From Polynucleobacter sp. HIN11 (GTDB lineage Bacteria > Pseudomonadota > Gammaproteobacteria > Burkholderiales > Burkholderiaceae), in NCBI RefSeq assembly GCF_030297675.1, contig NZ_AP028142.1, forward strand, positions 558,001 through 622,000: DNA of 64,000 nt. Reading direction: 5' to 3'. The notes below the pieces were generated by a model. It had not been told where the DNA came from and made no database searches. It saw nothing but the letters and a program-made list of their open reading frames with translations. Both the position numbers and the translations under genes were made by a program. Positions 44,423 to 53,192 of this stretch are shown one piece after another (position 1 is the first letter of the stretch; every line of letters starts with the position of its first letter).

Positions 44423-45279
44423 GTCTGATTGATTAATTCACGAACCGCCTTGGCCAACTCAAGTGCGGTCATGCCATTGGGCCCAATTCCGGATTGAACT
44501 AGTTGATCAGCGGCACGCGCATGAAGCTCAACTGCAAGACAAGTTGCCTCCCATAAATTGAGATGATGACAAATTCCTTGGGCTGCTAGTGAGGCGATAA
44601 GGCCCGTTAAGACATCTCCCATGCCACCAGTTGCCATGCCAGGATTGCCTGCTTGGCAGGTATAGATTGCATCATTTGGCGAACCAACTAATGTGTGATG
44701 GCCTTTGAGAACCACATGGCATTGAAATCGATTAATCAGTAACTGAATTGCCCCCAATCGATTAGCCTGAACTTGCTCCACTGATGTACCCAATAGACGA
44801 GCTGCTTCGCCGGGATGAGGTGTGATTGTGCAGGGGTCTTTGCGCCTGCTTAATAATTGCCCTAACTGTGGGTGGTCAGTAATTAAATTTAAGGCATCTG
44901 CATCCAAGATCAATGGGCCACGAAATTGAATACCTGCCTTCAAGAATTGCAAAGCCTGATCACTTAAACCTAAGCCAGGACCAATCGCCAAACAGTCAGG
45001 CGCAATACCATTGATGAAATGATCAGTATCAACAACGCGAGAGAGATCCTGAACCATGAGTTCTGGTTGATCAATCTGAACATGAGCTGATTTAGAGTCT
45101 AAGACGCCAACAATTGTCCAGCCAGCTCCACTATAAAGCGATCCATACGCAGATAAAAAAATAGCACCTGCCATGCCAGGCGCACCGCCTACGAGTAACA
45201 CCTTCCCCATATCGCCTTTATGCTCATGGGGCTTACGAATCAAGTGGGCGCGCAGCGCAAAGGCATTTAGGTTTGGCAT
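44419..45279 (-). CDS. nnrD: ADP-dependent NAD(P)H-hydrate dehydratase
   Basis: Repairs hydrated NADH and NADPH. The 286-residue ribokinase-like protein shows KGDMGKVLLVGGAPGMAGAIFLSA at the start, DADALNLI and TPHPGEAARLLG in the middle, and the nucleotide-binding signature GNPGMATGGMGDVLTGLIASL. Only the dehydratase (C-terminal YjeF) domain is present; the epimerase domain found fused in E. coli Nnr is missing and must be encoded elsewhere. It starts two bases after the MBL-fold gene, so the two are co-transcribed. Confidence 0.9.
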   Translation of the reverse strand: MPNLNAFALRAHLIRKPHEHKGDMGKVLLVGGAPGMAGAIFLSAYGSLYSGAGWTIVGVLDSKSAHVQIDQPELMVQDLSRVVDTDHFINGIAPDCLAIGPGLGLSDQALQFLKAGIQFRGPLILDADALNLITDHPQLGQLLSRRKDPCTITPHPGEAARLLGTSVEQVQANRLGAIQLLINRFQCHVVLKGHHTLVGSPNDAIYTCQAGNPGMATGGMGDVLTGLIASLAAQGICHHLNLWEATCLAVELHARAADQLVQSGIGPNGMTALELAKAVRELINQT

Positions 45280-45281
45280 GA

Positions 45282-46697
45282 TTAGAGAGGGTAGGTGCTA
45301 TGAGGCTGAGGCAGATGAATGTGCTCCCAGCCCAGTTGTGAATGGATGGCTGCCTTTAGTTGTTCTGCAGCGTAGGGCTCGCCATGCGTAATGTAAACGT
45401 GCGATGGGGCTTGTTGAAATCCCTTTAACCAACGAATTAATCCAGCCTGATCAGCATGGGCTGATAAGCCGCCAATGGTATGTATGGAAGCTTTGACAGG
45501 AATTTCTTTCCCAAATAGATGAACGATTTTTGCTTGATCCACAAGCCGCCGTCCCAAAGTACCTTGCGCCTGAAAACCGGTGATGATGATCGCATTATTG
45601 CGGTGAGGTAGATTCCATTTGAGGTGGTGCACAATCCGACCGGCCTCACACATGCCACTCGCAGAAATTACAATAGCGCCACCCTTGATGCGATTGAGCG
45701 CCTTGGACTCTTCAACGTCAGCAATAAAACGTAAATCTAGGCGATTAGGGTTAGCTTGATACCAATCGTAGATAGCCTGAGCTGCTTCATCGAGTGAGGA
45801 ACGATATTCTTCGGTTAATCGAGTCACAGATGTAGCCATTGGCGAGTCAACCCAGATATTGAGATAGGGCAGGCGTTTGCGTCGAATTAAATCCATTAAT
45901 ACAAAAATAATTTCTTGGGTACGACCGACTGCAAATGCGGGGATGATGATATTGCCATTGTGTTTGAGGGTATTCGTAATGACCTCGACAAGCTCATCCT
46001 CTGTGTCCTGAAGCGATCGATGTAAGCGATCACCATAGGTCGATTCCATAATTAAGGTGTCAGCATGCTCAATTAGCTCCGGGTCATTCATCAAGGGCCG
46101 TTCAAACATTCCTAGGTCACCCGAAAATACAGTGCGATGGCGTTGTTGATTCTCTCTTTGAATGTCGATCACGGTAATCGCAGCCCCCAAGATATGGCCA
46201 GCATCTTTAAACTCGATATCAATCCCTTGGCCGGGACTAAAGCGCCGGTGATAGGGAACGGTCTTTAGTTGCGCCAAGCAATCGATGGCCTCGAGGATGC
46301 TATAGAGAGGAACTGGAAGATCACCTTTCCAGCGGCCCTGAGCTTGTTTGCGTTGAGCGCGTTCATAGTCAGCTTCTTGCAGATGAGCGCTATCCAAAAG
46401 CATGATTTTGAGTAAAGAGGCTGTCGCAGGAGTGCAATAGATGGCCCCACGAAATCCTTGGGCGCATAAGCGTGGCAATAATCCACTGTGGTCAATATGT
46501 GCATGGGTCAGAACCACAAAATCGAGCTCACGGGGAGAAATTGGGAGTTCAGCCAAATTTTTATTGTCTGCCTCTCGACCGCCTTGAAACATCCCATAAT
46601 CCACCATGAAGCAGTGGTTAACCCCGCATGCTTTACCACGGATGAGGTATTTGGAGCCGGTGACCTCTTGGCCCGCGCCAAGGAATTGAATATGCAT
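45282..46697 (-). CDS. metallo-beta-lactamase/beta-CASP RNA-processing nuclease-like protein
   Basis: A 471-residue MBL-fold protein with a beta-CASP insertion. The first metal motif is LTHAHIDHSGLLPRL (H-x-H-x-D-H), later ligands are in KDAGHILGAA and FSGDLGM, the beta-CASP region contains IIIPAFAVGRTQEIIF and ISASGMCEAGRIVHHLKW, and the C-terminal motifs GGLSAHADQAG and YITHGEP complete the set. Such proteins resemble CPSF73/Rv2752-type RNases, and are common beside universal stress protein genes in proteobacteria. The start lies about 100 bases from the divergent stress protein gene, whose FNR-type promoter lies between. Confidence 0.87.
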   Translation of the reverse strand: MHIQFLGAGQEVTGSKYLIRGKACGVNHCFMVDYGMFQGGREADNKNLAELPISPRELDFVVLTHAHIDHSGLLPRLCAQGFRGAIYCTPATASLLKIMLLDSAHLQEADYERAQRKQAQGRWKGDLPVPLYSILEAIDCLAQLKTVPYHRRFSPGQGIDIEFKDAGHILGAAITVIDIQRENQQRHRTVFSGDLGMFERPLMNDPELIEHADTLIMESTYGDRLHRSLQDTEDELVEVITNTLKHNGNIIIPAFAVGRTQEIIFVLMDLIRRKRLPYLNIWVDSPMATSVTRLTEEYRSSLDEAAQAIYDWYQANPNRLDLRFIADVEESKALNRIKGGAIVISASGMCEAGRIVHHLKWNLPHRNNAIIITGFQAQGTLGRRLVDQAKIVHLFGKEIPVKASIHTIGGLSAHADQAGLIRWLKGFQQAPSHVYITHGEPYAAEQLKAAIHSQLGWEHIHLPQPHSTYPL

Positions 46698-46726
46698 AAA
46701 AAAATTAGGGATATAGGCGACTGAAT

Positions 46727-46740
46727 TTGATATGGATCAA
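46727..46740 (+). promoter_or_regulatory. FNR box of the universal stress protein gene
   Basis: TTGAT ATGG ATCAA matches the FNR consensus at all ten fixed bases. Its centre (46733.5) is about 41 bases upstream of the transcription start predicted from the -10 hexamer at 46762, the classical position for FNR activation. Confidence 0.82.
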
Positions 46741-46761
46741 GGGAAAACCCAATAATATTGC

Positions 46762-46767
46762 TACACT
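46762..46767 (+). promoter_or_regulatory. -10 hexamer of the FNR-type promoter before the stress protein gene
   Basis: TACACT lies 28.5 bases from the centre of the FNR box to its first base, giving a start near 46774. No good -35 is needed at class II FNR promoters, and none is seen. The ribosome site GGAGGGAGAT precedes the ATG at 46801. Confidence 0.6.
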
Positions 46768-46800
46768 GCTAGCACTGATTACATTGTGGAGGGAGATCAT

Positions 46801-47226
46801 ATGAAAATACTACTACCAATTGACGGTTCAAAGACTTCATTGAGTGCAGCCAAATACGTTGCTCAATTAGTTGGCAATATGCGCAGTAAGTGTTCCGTTA
46901 CTCTGATTAATGTACACGATGACTTTGGTCTCAATCACGTCAAGCAATTTGTCAGTAAAAGCGTGGTGGATGACTACTTGCGTGAAATTAGCGAGAAAGA
47001 GTTAAAGCCAGCCCAGAAGGTTTTGGATGCCGCAGGCGTTAAGCACAATATGGTCATTAAGCGTGGCCATGTATCAAAAGAAATTTTGGCTACTGCCACC
47101 AAAGAAAAGTTTGACATGATTGTGATGGGCGCCAAGGGTCGCGGCGGCGTACTTGATCTTTTGATTGGATCGGTTGCTCAACGCGTCGTATCTTCAGCTA
47201 AGCAGCCTGTTCTCTTGGTGAAATAA
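46801..47226 (+). CDS. universal stress protein (UspA family)
   Basis: A 141-residue single-domain Usp. The start MKILLPIDGSKTSLSAAKYV and the ATP-binding motif MGAKGRGGVLDLLIGSVAQRVVSSAKQPVLLV (G-x2-G-x9-G-[ST] pattern) are both present, so it should bind ATP. An in-frame start at 46786 would sit inside the ribosome site; the ATG at 46801 is chosen. An FNR box and -10 hexamer directly upstream predict expression under low oxygen, as for anaerobic Usp proteins of Pseudomonas. A terminator follows, isolating it from ccoI. Confidence 0.92.
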   Translation: MKILLPIDGSKTSLSAAKYVAQLVGNMRSKCSVTLINVHDDFGLNHVKQFVSKSVVDDYLREISEKELKPAQKVLDAAGVKHNMVIKRGHVSKEILATATKEKFDMIVMGAKGRGGVLDLLIGSVAQRVVSSAKQPVLLVK

Positions 47227-47245
47227 TTTGCCATCAACTCGATAG

Positions 47246-47275
47246 AAGGGCTGCCTTGGCAGCCCTTTGTTTTTG
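47246..47275 (+). terminator. rho-independent terminator after the stress protein gene
   Basis: GGGCTGCC (47248-47255) pairs with GGCAGCCC (47258-47265) and is followed by TTTGTTTTTG. It lies ten bases before the ccoI start, so ccoI transcription must begin at or inside this region, or depend on read-through. Confidence 0.88.
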
Positions 47276-47284
47276 TAAGCCCGC

Positions 47285-49720
47285 ATGACCATTTCATCGA
47301 CACCGTGTTATCACTGCGGTAGTGATACCCAGGTAGCATATGCCTTGCATGCTGATTTAGGTGGGATCCAGCGCCCATTTTGCTGTGCTGGCTGCATGGC
47401 AGTCGCGCAAACGATCTATGGGGAAGGGCTTGAAAGTTTTTATCAGCGCCAGATCCCTTCTGGGGAACGTCCAGACTATTTAGTCAATGGTGATGAACTT
47501 CCTGAAGCGCTCGAAGTCTATAACGATCCGACCTTGCAAGCACGCTTTGTAAAGGTGTTGGATTCCGGCTTAGCTGAGTCGATTCTGTCGCTCGAAAAAA
47601 TTCGCTGTGCGGCGTGTGTTTGGCTTTGTGATCATCATCTGCAGCGTGTCTTAGGAATTGATGACGTACAAATTAATTACGTCACCCTAAAAGCGATTGT
47701 GCGCTTTGATCCTCAAAAAATTACCTTACCCAAAATATTGTATGAGGTGCAACGGATTGGCTATCTAGCCTGGCCTTACGAGCCCTCGGAGTTAGCGCTA
47801 CGCAGTAAACGCGAGCGCAGAAATTTAATATTCCGTTTAGGGGTTGCTCTATTGGGCATGATGCAGGTCATGATGTATGCCTGGCCGATTTATACCGACT
47901 CGGTTGACCTATCTCCTGAAAATAATCTCTTACTGAACTGGACCAGTTGGCTATTAACCGTTCCCGTTGTTCTCTATTCTGCGGCCCCAATCTTTGGCTC
48001 CGCATGGCGGAGTGTGCGTTCATTTGCGCAAACACGATCTTTGGGAATGGATGTGCCCATTGCCTTGGCGTTGGGGATGGCCTTTACTGTAGGAACTGTC
48101 AACTTATTGGTGGGGGATGGCCCGAGTTATTTTGATTCGATTACGATGTTTGTGGCCTTTACCCTCGGGGCGCGTTATATCGAATTGATTGCCAGGCAGG
48201 ATGCTCAAAGTGGATCGGAGGCATTGGCTAAACAGCTTCCGGCTAGCTGTGAACGCTACCTTGATTACCCTAAGAGTACTACGGTTGAGCGCATACCCGT
48301 TGTGCGTTGCCTCGTTGGCGATCGAGTTCGGGTGGGTCCTGGTGAGATTATCCCAGCGGATGGCGTGCTAATCGATTCGTATACCAGTGTGAATGAAGCG
48401 TTATTAACTGGTGAATCAAGGCCAGTGCAGAAGTCTCCTGGTGATCGCTTGTTTGCGGGTACGCATAATATTCAAAATAGTATTGCGCTGGAAATTACAG
48501 CAGTTGGTCAAACTACGCGCTTAGCCGGTATTGCAATCTTATTAGATCGTGCTCTCCAAGCGAAGCCACCCATGTTGGGATTGGCTGAAGTGTGGGCCGG
48601 TCGATTCGTGATTCTTCTAATCATTGCAGCGATCATCAGTAGTGCCACTTGGTTACTGGTGGATCCAAGCCGAGCCTGGCCCGTGATGCTCGGTGTGTTG
48701 GTGGCAAGTTGTCCGTGCGCATTATCATTGGCGATCCCCACAGCACTAGCGGCCGCTCAGGGTGCGCTAACAAAGATTGGTTTATTTGTGATTCGAGGTC
48801 GAGCACTTGAAGGTTTGAGTAAAGCAAACACCTTGGTCATGGATAAAACTGGCACGCTAACGATCGGCGAACCTCGTTTACAAAGCATCACTGTATTTCG
48901 AAATGGCATGAGCGAACATGATGCATTAGCCTTAGCGGTCGGCATGGAGGATGGTCAAAATCATCCTTTAGGTCTAGCGCTTGGCGATGCACTACGAGAG
49001 CGTGACCTTGCACCTCATCATTTTTTGACGCGAAGTGACAACCACTTAGGCAAGGGGCTGTCCAATGGCAACTACCGCCTTGGTAATGCCGACTGGGTGG
49101 GTGTGCAAGCGTTAGCCAGTCCATTGGATGCGCTCTATAGTCATGTTTACTTAGGCGATGATCAAGGACTGATCGCCCAATTTAGCTTCTTAGATCGCCC
49201 CAGAGAGGGTGTTGAGGCTTTATTGCAATATGCACGAACCCATGGGATGACTGTCTATTTATTATCGGGTGATGCACAGGCTACCGTCGAGGCCTGGGCA
49301 CGCTATCACGGAATTACGCTGTACCGTGGTGGCGCCAGTCCCGAAGAAAAATATGAGTTTATTCGGGAACTACAGGCGGGTGGCGCTAAAGTATGTGCGA
49401 TTGGCGATGGGGTTAATGATGCACCGTTCTTGGCAAAAGCGGATGTATCAATTGCAATGGGAAGTGGCGCCCCTTTAGCAGCGGCTGGGGCAGATGCCAT
49501 ATTGGTTAGCCCCAATTTTGAGACCTTGGTTAAGGCATTTTCCTTGGCGCATCGTACCCAAGGAATCATTCGGCAAAACCTTCTATGGGCATTCCTATAC
49601 AACATCACGATTATTCCGGTGGCAATGATGGCCTGGATTAATCCATGGGTTGCTGGAATTGGGATGGCATCTTCATCGCTTCTAGTAACGCTCAATGCAT
49701 GGCGTTTGCGTAAGGTCTAG
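47285..49720 (+). CDS. ccoI: copper-translocating P-type ATPase for cbb3 oxidase assembly
   Basis: P1B-type ATPase of 811 residues that exports copper for the CuB site of cbb3 oxidase. The N-terminus has a metal-binding domain with CYHCGSDTQ and RPFCCAGCMAVAQ (the FixI/CcoI-type extension), then a heavy-metal domain with IRCAACVWLC. Eight helices follow, with the transport motif Cys476-Pro477-Cys478, phosphorylation Asp520 in DKTGT, and the hinge GDGVNDAPFLAKADVSIAMG. Its position directly before ccoS and ccoN supports CcoI over a copper-resistance CopA. Start ATG at 47285 lacks a clear ribosome site. Confidence 0.93.
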   Translation: MTISSTPCYHCGSDTQVAYALHADLGGIQRPFCCAGCMAVAQTIYGEGLESFYQRQIPSGERPDYLVNGDELPEALEVYNDPTLQARFVKVLDSGLAESILSLEKIRCAACVWLCDHHLQRVLGIDDVQINYVTLKAIVRFDPQKITLPKILYEVQRIGYLAWPYEPSELALRSKRERRNLIFRLGVALLGMMQVMMYAWPIYTDSVDLSPENNLLLNWTSWLLTVPVVLYSAAPIFGSAWRSVRSFAQTRSLGMDVPIALALGMAFTVGTVNLLVGDGPSYFDSITMFVAFTLGARYIELIARQDAQSGSEALAKQLPASCERYLDYPKSTTVERIPVVRCLVGDRVRVGPGEIIPADGVLIDSYTSVNEALLTGESRPVQKSPGDRLFAGTHNIQNSIALEITAVGQTTRLAGIAILLDRALQAKPPMLGLAEVWAGRFVILLIIAAIISSATWLLVDPSRAWPVMLGVLVASCPCALSLAIPTALAAAQGALTKIGLFVIRGRALEGLSKANTLVMDKTGTLTIGEPRLQSITVFRNGMSEHDALALAVGMEDGQNHPLGLALGDALRERDLAPHHFLTRSDNHLGKGLSNGNYRLGNADWVGVQALASPLDALYSHVYLGDDQGLIAQFSFLDRPREGVEALLQYARTHGMTVYLLSGDAQATVEAWARYHGITLYRGGASPEEKYEFIRELQAGGAKVCAIGDGVNDAPFLAKADVSIAMGSGAPLAAAGADAILVSPNFETLVKAFSLAHRTQGIIRQNLLWAFLYNITIIPVAMMAWINPWVAGIGMASSSLLVTLNAWRLRKV

Positions 49721-49734
49721 ATTAGACTACTTAC

Positions 49735-49905
49735 ATGGAAAGCTTGTATCTTCTAATACCCTTATCGCTGCTTCTAGTAGCTGGCCTTGCCTACTTGCTC
49801 TATTGGTCGATTCAGGGCGGTCAGTTTGATGATCTACAGGGACCTGGCGAGTCGATCTTGCTCGATGATGACAGCCCACAGCGTAAAGACCCCCCTAATA
49901 TTTGA
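49735..49905 (+). CDS. ccoS: cbb3-type cytochrome oxidase assembly protein CcoS
   Basis: A 56-residue single-span membrane protein too short for most gene finders. It begins MESLYLLIPLSLLLVAGLA, continues LLYWSIQGGQFDDLQGPGES and ends with an acidic tail (ILLDDDSPQRKDPPNI). The segment W-x-I-x2-GQF-D-D-L-x-GP is the CcoS signature. CcoS is needed for cofactor insertion into cbb3 oxidase. It lies 14 bases after ccoI. The FNR box of the ccoN promoter begins within its last two codons. Confidence 0.92.
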   Translation: MESLYLLIPLSLLLVAGLAYLLYWSIQGGQFDDLQGPGESILLDDDSPQRKDPPNI

Positions 49906-49915
49906 TCTACATCAA
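49902..49915 (+). promoter_or_regulatory. FNR box of the ccoNOQP operon
   Basis: TTGAT CTAC ATCAA is a perfect FNR site. Its centre, 49908.5, lies exactly 29.5 bases from the first base of the -10 hexamer at 49938, which places it at -41.5 from the predicted start at about 49950, the textbook geometry of a class II FNR-activated promoter. It overlaps the last four bases of ccoS. Confidence 0.88.
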
Positions 49916-49937
49916 AATACCGAAATTACGCTAACTC

Positions 49938-49943
49938 GATAAT
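49938..49943 (+). promoter_or_regulatory. -10 hexamer of the ccoN promoter
   Basis: GATAAT matches the sigma70 -10 consensus in five of six bases. The predicted transcript leader of about 37 bases ends in a GGGAGGTTGT ribosome site before the ATG at 49987. Confidence 0.72.
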
Positions 49944-49986
49944 TTCCCAAAGCTTTTAGCCCATTCATTTTGCTTAGGGAGGTTGT

Positions 49987-51432
49987 ATGGCGTTAGCCAT
50001 CAGTGGGTCGCAAGACGCGAACTTTAACTATAAGGTCGTTAGCCAATTTGCCATCGTTACGGTGTTGTGGGGCATTGTTGGCATGTTTGTGGGGGTGGTT
50101 CTGGCAGCTCAGCTGATTTGGCCAGAAATCACGATGAACATTCCTTGGTTAAGCTACGGCCGCTTACGACCTTTGCATACCAACGCAGTGATCTTTGCCT
50201 TTGGGGGCAGTGCTTTATTTGCAACCTCGTATTACATTGTCCAGCGCACCTGTCAGGTCCGGCTATTTAGCGACAAATTAGCTGCATTTACCTTCTGGGG
50301 TTGGCAGCTCGTGATTGTGGCAGCTGCCATTACCTTGCCACTTGGGATTACTACCTCGAAAGAGTATGCCGAATTGGAGTGGCCCATCGATATTTTGATT
50401 ACGATTGTTTGGGTAGCTTATGCAATTGTGTTTTTTGGCACCATCATGAAGCGCAAGACCAAGCATATTTATGTATCGAACTGGTTCTTTGGTGCCTACA
50501 TTCTGACAATTGCGCTTTTGCATATTGTGAACAATATTGAGATGCCAGCGAGTTTATGGAAGTCATACTCGGCATACTCCGGGGCACAAGATGCCATGAT
50601 TCAATGGTGGTATGGTCACAATGCAGTTGGCTTTTTCTTGACCACGAGCTTCTTGGGCATGATGTATTACTTCATTCCTAAGCAGGCCGATCGCCCAATT
50701 TATTCCTATCGTTTATCGATTGTGCATTTCTGGGCTCTTAACTTCACATATATGTGGGCAGGACCCCATCATCTACAGTACACCTCATTACCAGATTGGA
50801 CTCAATCCTTGGGTATGGTGTTCTCATTGATTCTGTTGGCACCTTCGTGGGGCGGCATGATCAATGGCATCATGACCCTGTCAGGAGCTTGGTACAAGTT
50901 ACGGAGTGACCCCATCCTCAAATTCTTAATCGTGGCGCTGTCGTTCTACGGCATGTCAACTTTTGAGGGTTCGATGATGTCGATTAAGACCGTCAATGGC
51001 TTATCGCACTACACCGACTGGACCATTGGCCACGTTCATTCTGGTGCTCTAGGCTGGGTTGCCATGATCACAATCGGTTCTTTGTACTACCTGATTCCTC
51101 GCTTGGTGGGTAAGAAAGAGATGTATAGCACCCGACTGATTGAATTGCATTTCTGGATTGCTACTATTGGCGTCGTTCTTTATATCGCCGCAATGTGGAT
51201 TGCCGGTGTGATGCAGGGTTTAATGTGGAGAGCCTTTGAGGCCGATGGCACATTGACCTATAGCTTTGTTGAGTCGGTTAAAGCCAGTTATCCCTTCTAC
51301 GTGATTCGACTCTTGGGTGGTATTTGTTACTTGGGCGGTATGTTCTTAATGGCGTACAACGTATTCAAGACCTTGTATGGTGAGCGTTTTGTGGATGCAC
51401 CGATTCCCGCAAACGTTCAAGTTGCTCATTAA
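49987..51432 (+). CDS. ccoN: cbb3-type cytochrome c oxidase subunit I
   Basis: Catalytic haem b/haem b3-CuB subunit of the high-affinity oxidase, 481 residues with twelve helices. Haem and copper ligands are visible in GRLRPLHTNAVIFAFGG, MIQWWYGHNAVGFFLTT, FTYMWAGPHHLQYTSLPDW and TDWTIGHVHSGALGW; the tyrosine of the WYGHNAVGF helix is the C-family cross-link residue. It is the first gene of ccoNOQP-ccoG-ccoH and has its own FNR-type promoter, so it should be expressed at low oxygen. Confidence 0.97.
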   Translation: MALAISGSQDANFNYKVVSQFAIVTVLWGIVGMFVGVVLAAQLIWPEITMNIPWLSYGRLRPLHTNAVIFAFGGSALFATSYYIVQRTCQVRLFSDKLAAFTFWGWQLVIVAAAITLPLGITTSKEYAELEWPIDILITIVWVAYAIVFFGTIMKRKTKHIYVSNWFFGAYILTIALLHIVNNIEMPASLWKSYSAYSGAQDAMIQWWYGHNAVGFFLTTSFLGMMYYFIPKQADRPIYSYRLSIVHFWALNFTYMWAGPHHLQYTSLPDWTQSLGMVFSLILLAPSWGGMINGIMTLSGAWYKLRSDPILKFLIVALSFYGMSTFEGSMMSIKTVNGLSHYTDWTIGHVHSGALGWVAMITIGSLYYLIPRLVGKKEMYSTRLIELHFWIATIGVVLYIAAMWIAGVMQGLMWRAFEADGTLTYSFVESVKASYPFYVIRLLGGICYLGGMFLMAYNVFKTLYGERFVDAPIPANVQVAH

Positions 51433-51444
51433 TCGGGAGGAAAA

Positions 51445-52089
51445 ATGTCAGATCAGAATAAATTTTTCTCTCACGCCACTCTCGAAAAGAACGTCGGTTG
51501 GCTCATCATCACCACCATTTTGGTTGTGAGTGTGGCTGGCTTGGTACAGATTGTGCCGCTCTTTTTCCAGCACTCGACCACCGAGCCAAGCCCGGGAATC
51601 AAGCCATTTACAGCATTGCAATTGGCTGGACGCGATATTTACCAGCGTGAGGGTTGTGTTGGTTGTCATTCTCAGCAGATTCGTACATTGCGTTCAGAGA
51701 CCGAGCGCTATGGTCCGTATTCAGTTGCTGGCGAATCGGTGTTTGATCACCCATTCTTATGGGGAAGTAAGCGGACAGGGCCGGATCTTGCTCGTGTAGG
51801 TGGACGCTATTCAGACGACTGGCAGCGCATCCATTTACGCAATCCTCGTGATGTCGTCCCGGAATCCAATATGCCGGCTTACCCGTATTTGCAAAATGCG
51901 CCAGCGGATGTGTCGAGTATTCAAAAACACATGCATGCATTAAAGCGTTTAGGGGTTCCATATACCGATGAAGAAATTGTGAATGCCCCGAAAGAGCTTG
52001 AAGGCAAAACGGAAGAGGATGCCTTAGTTGCCTATCTGCAGGGCTTGGGCACTAATCGCCGCGCCACCACTAAAACTGCCAGCCAATAA
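51445..52089 (+). CDS. ccoO: cbb3-type cytochrome c oxidase subunit II (mono-haem cytochrome c)
   Basis: A 214-residue membrane-anchored cytochrome c. One N-terminal helix (VGWLIITTILVVSVAGLVQIVPLFF) precedes the haem c motif in GCVGCHSQQIRTLRSETERYGPYS, and the distal Met ligand lies in PESNMPAYPYL. These blocks are diagnostic of CcoO/FixO. It passes electrons from CcoP to CcoN. Ribosome site GGGAGGAAAA; 12 bases after ccoN. Confidence 0.96.
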   Translation: MSDQNKFFSHATLEKNVGWLIITTILVVSVAGLVQIVPLFFQHSTTEPSPGIKPFTALQLAGRDIYQREGCVGCHSQQIRTLRSETERYGPYSVAGESVFDHPFLWGSKRTGPDLARVGGRYSDDWQRIHLRNPRDVVPESNMPAYPYLQNAPADVSSIQKHMHALKRLGVPYTDEEIVNAPKELEGKTEEDALVAYLQGLGTNRRATTKTASQ

Positions 52090-52100
52090 AGGAGATCAGC

Positions 52101-52268
52101 ATGCAAGCATTTACCGCTTATCTATCGGCTATATCGAGCACCTTTGGTTTATTTGTTTTTTTGGGAATCATTTGGTGGGCATGGTCTAAGCATCGCAAGG
52201 CTGCTAATGAGGAGTCAGCAAATTTACCATTTGCACTCCCGGATGAGTTTCAGAAGGATCAATCATGA
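52101..52268 (+). CDS. ccoQ: cbb3-type oxidase subunit IV (CcoQ)
   Basis: A 55-residue protein with a single transmembrane helix. It begins MQAFTAYLSAISSTFGLFVFLGIIWWAWSKHRK and ends in a soluble segment NLPFALPDEF that is common in proteobacterial CcoQ. CcoQ stabilises the complex under oxygen. The ribosome site AAAGGAGATC precedes the ATG, and its stop overlaps the ccoP start by four bases (ATGA). Confidence 0.92.
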   Translation: MQAFTAYLSAISSTFGLFVFLGIIWWAWSKHRKAANEESANLPFALPDEFQKDQS

Positions 52269-53188
52269 GTGATTTTTTTAGTCCCGGTTGGAGTATTTTT
52301 ATCGCGATCATAACGATTGTCGGCATTATTTGGTGCTTGTGGCTATTGATGTCGCAACGTAAAACCAAGGTACCAACAGATTCTGCGGGAAATGTAACCG
52401 ATACGGGCCATGTTTGGGATGATGACTTGCGTGAACTGAACAATCCACTGCCACGCTGGTGGATGTGGATGTTCATCATCTCATGTATCTTCGGAGCCAT
52501 TTATCTAGTTCTTTACCCAGGTTTAGGTGCCTATCAAGGTGTCTTGGGATACAGCACTCAAGCGGAGCATGATCAATCCGTACAGACTGCAAATAAAGAT
52601 CTGCAACCGGTTTATGCGAAATACATGCAAATGAGTATTGAGCAGGTTGCGGCCGATCCTAAAGCCAAAGAAATGGGACAGCGCTTATTTTTGAACTACT
52701 GCGCACAATGCCATGGATCAGATGCTGGAGGATCTAAGGGATTCCCAAATCTGCATGACAAAGATTATTTGTATGGTGGCGAACCAGAGATGATTCGAGC
52801 ATCGATTGTACAAGGACGGGCAGGTGTTATGCCCGCCTTTGGCCACCTCAGCTCTGCCCAAATTAGTGAGGTGGTTGCATATGTCCGTAGCCTCTCGAAC
52901 TTACCCGCTGATGATCTTCGTATTGCTCAGGGTGAGGCTGTTTATAAAACCAACTGTGCTGCTTGTCATGGACCAGACGGCAAAGGAAATATTGTTCTAG
53001 GGGCACCTAACTTGACCGATAAAGTTTGGCTCTACGGTAGTTCAGAGAAAGCGATTACTGAGACTGTGCAAAAGGGTCGTAACGGCATCATGCCGGGTCA
53101 TGAGGCAATCCTAACCCCAGAAAAGATTCAGATTCTGACGGCGTATGTTTGGGGTTTGTCGCATCAACCGATGAGTACGAAGAAGTAA
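52265..53188 (+). CDS. ccoP: cbb3-type cytochrome c oxidase subunit III (di-haem cytochrome c)
   Basis: A 307-residue di-haem cytochrome c. Two N-terminal hydrophobic helices (about 5-30 and 58-85) anchor it; between them lies TGHVWDDDLRELNNPLPRWWMWMF, a CcoP hallmark. The haem c motifs are CAQCHGSDAGG and CAACHGPDGKG, with Met ligands in GVMPAFGHL and GIMPGHEA. It receives electrons from soluble cytochrome c or the bc1 complex. The second haem group motif CAACHGPDG is conventional; nothing is missing. Confidence 0.96.
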   Translation: MSDFFSPGWSIFIAIITIVGIIWCLWLLMSQRKTKVPTDSAGNVTDTGHVWDDDLRELNNPLPRWWMWMFIISCIFGAIYLVLYPGLGAYQGVLGYSTQAEHDQSVQTANKDLQPVYAKYMQMSIEQVAADPKAKEMGQRLFLNYCAQCHGSDAGGSKGFPNLHDKDYLYGGEPEMIRASIVQGRAGVMPAFGHLSSAQISEVVAYVRSLSNLPADDLRIAQGEAVYKTNCAACHGPDGKGNIVLGAPNLTDKVWLYGSSEKAITETVQKGRNGIMPGHEAILTPEKIQILTAYVWGLSHQPMSTKK

Positions 53189-53192
53189 AGCC

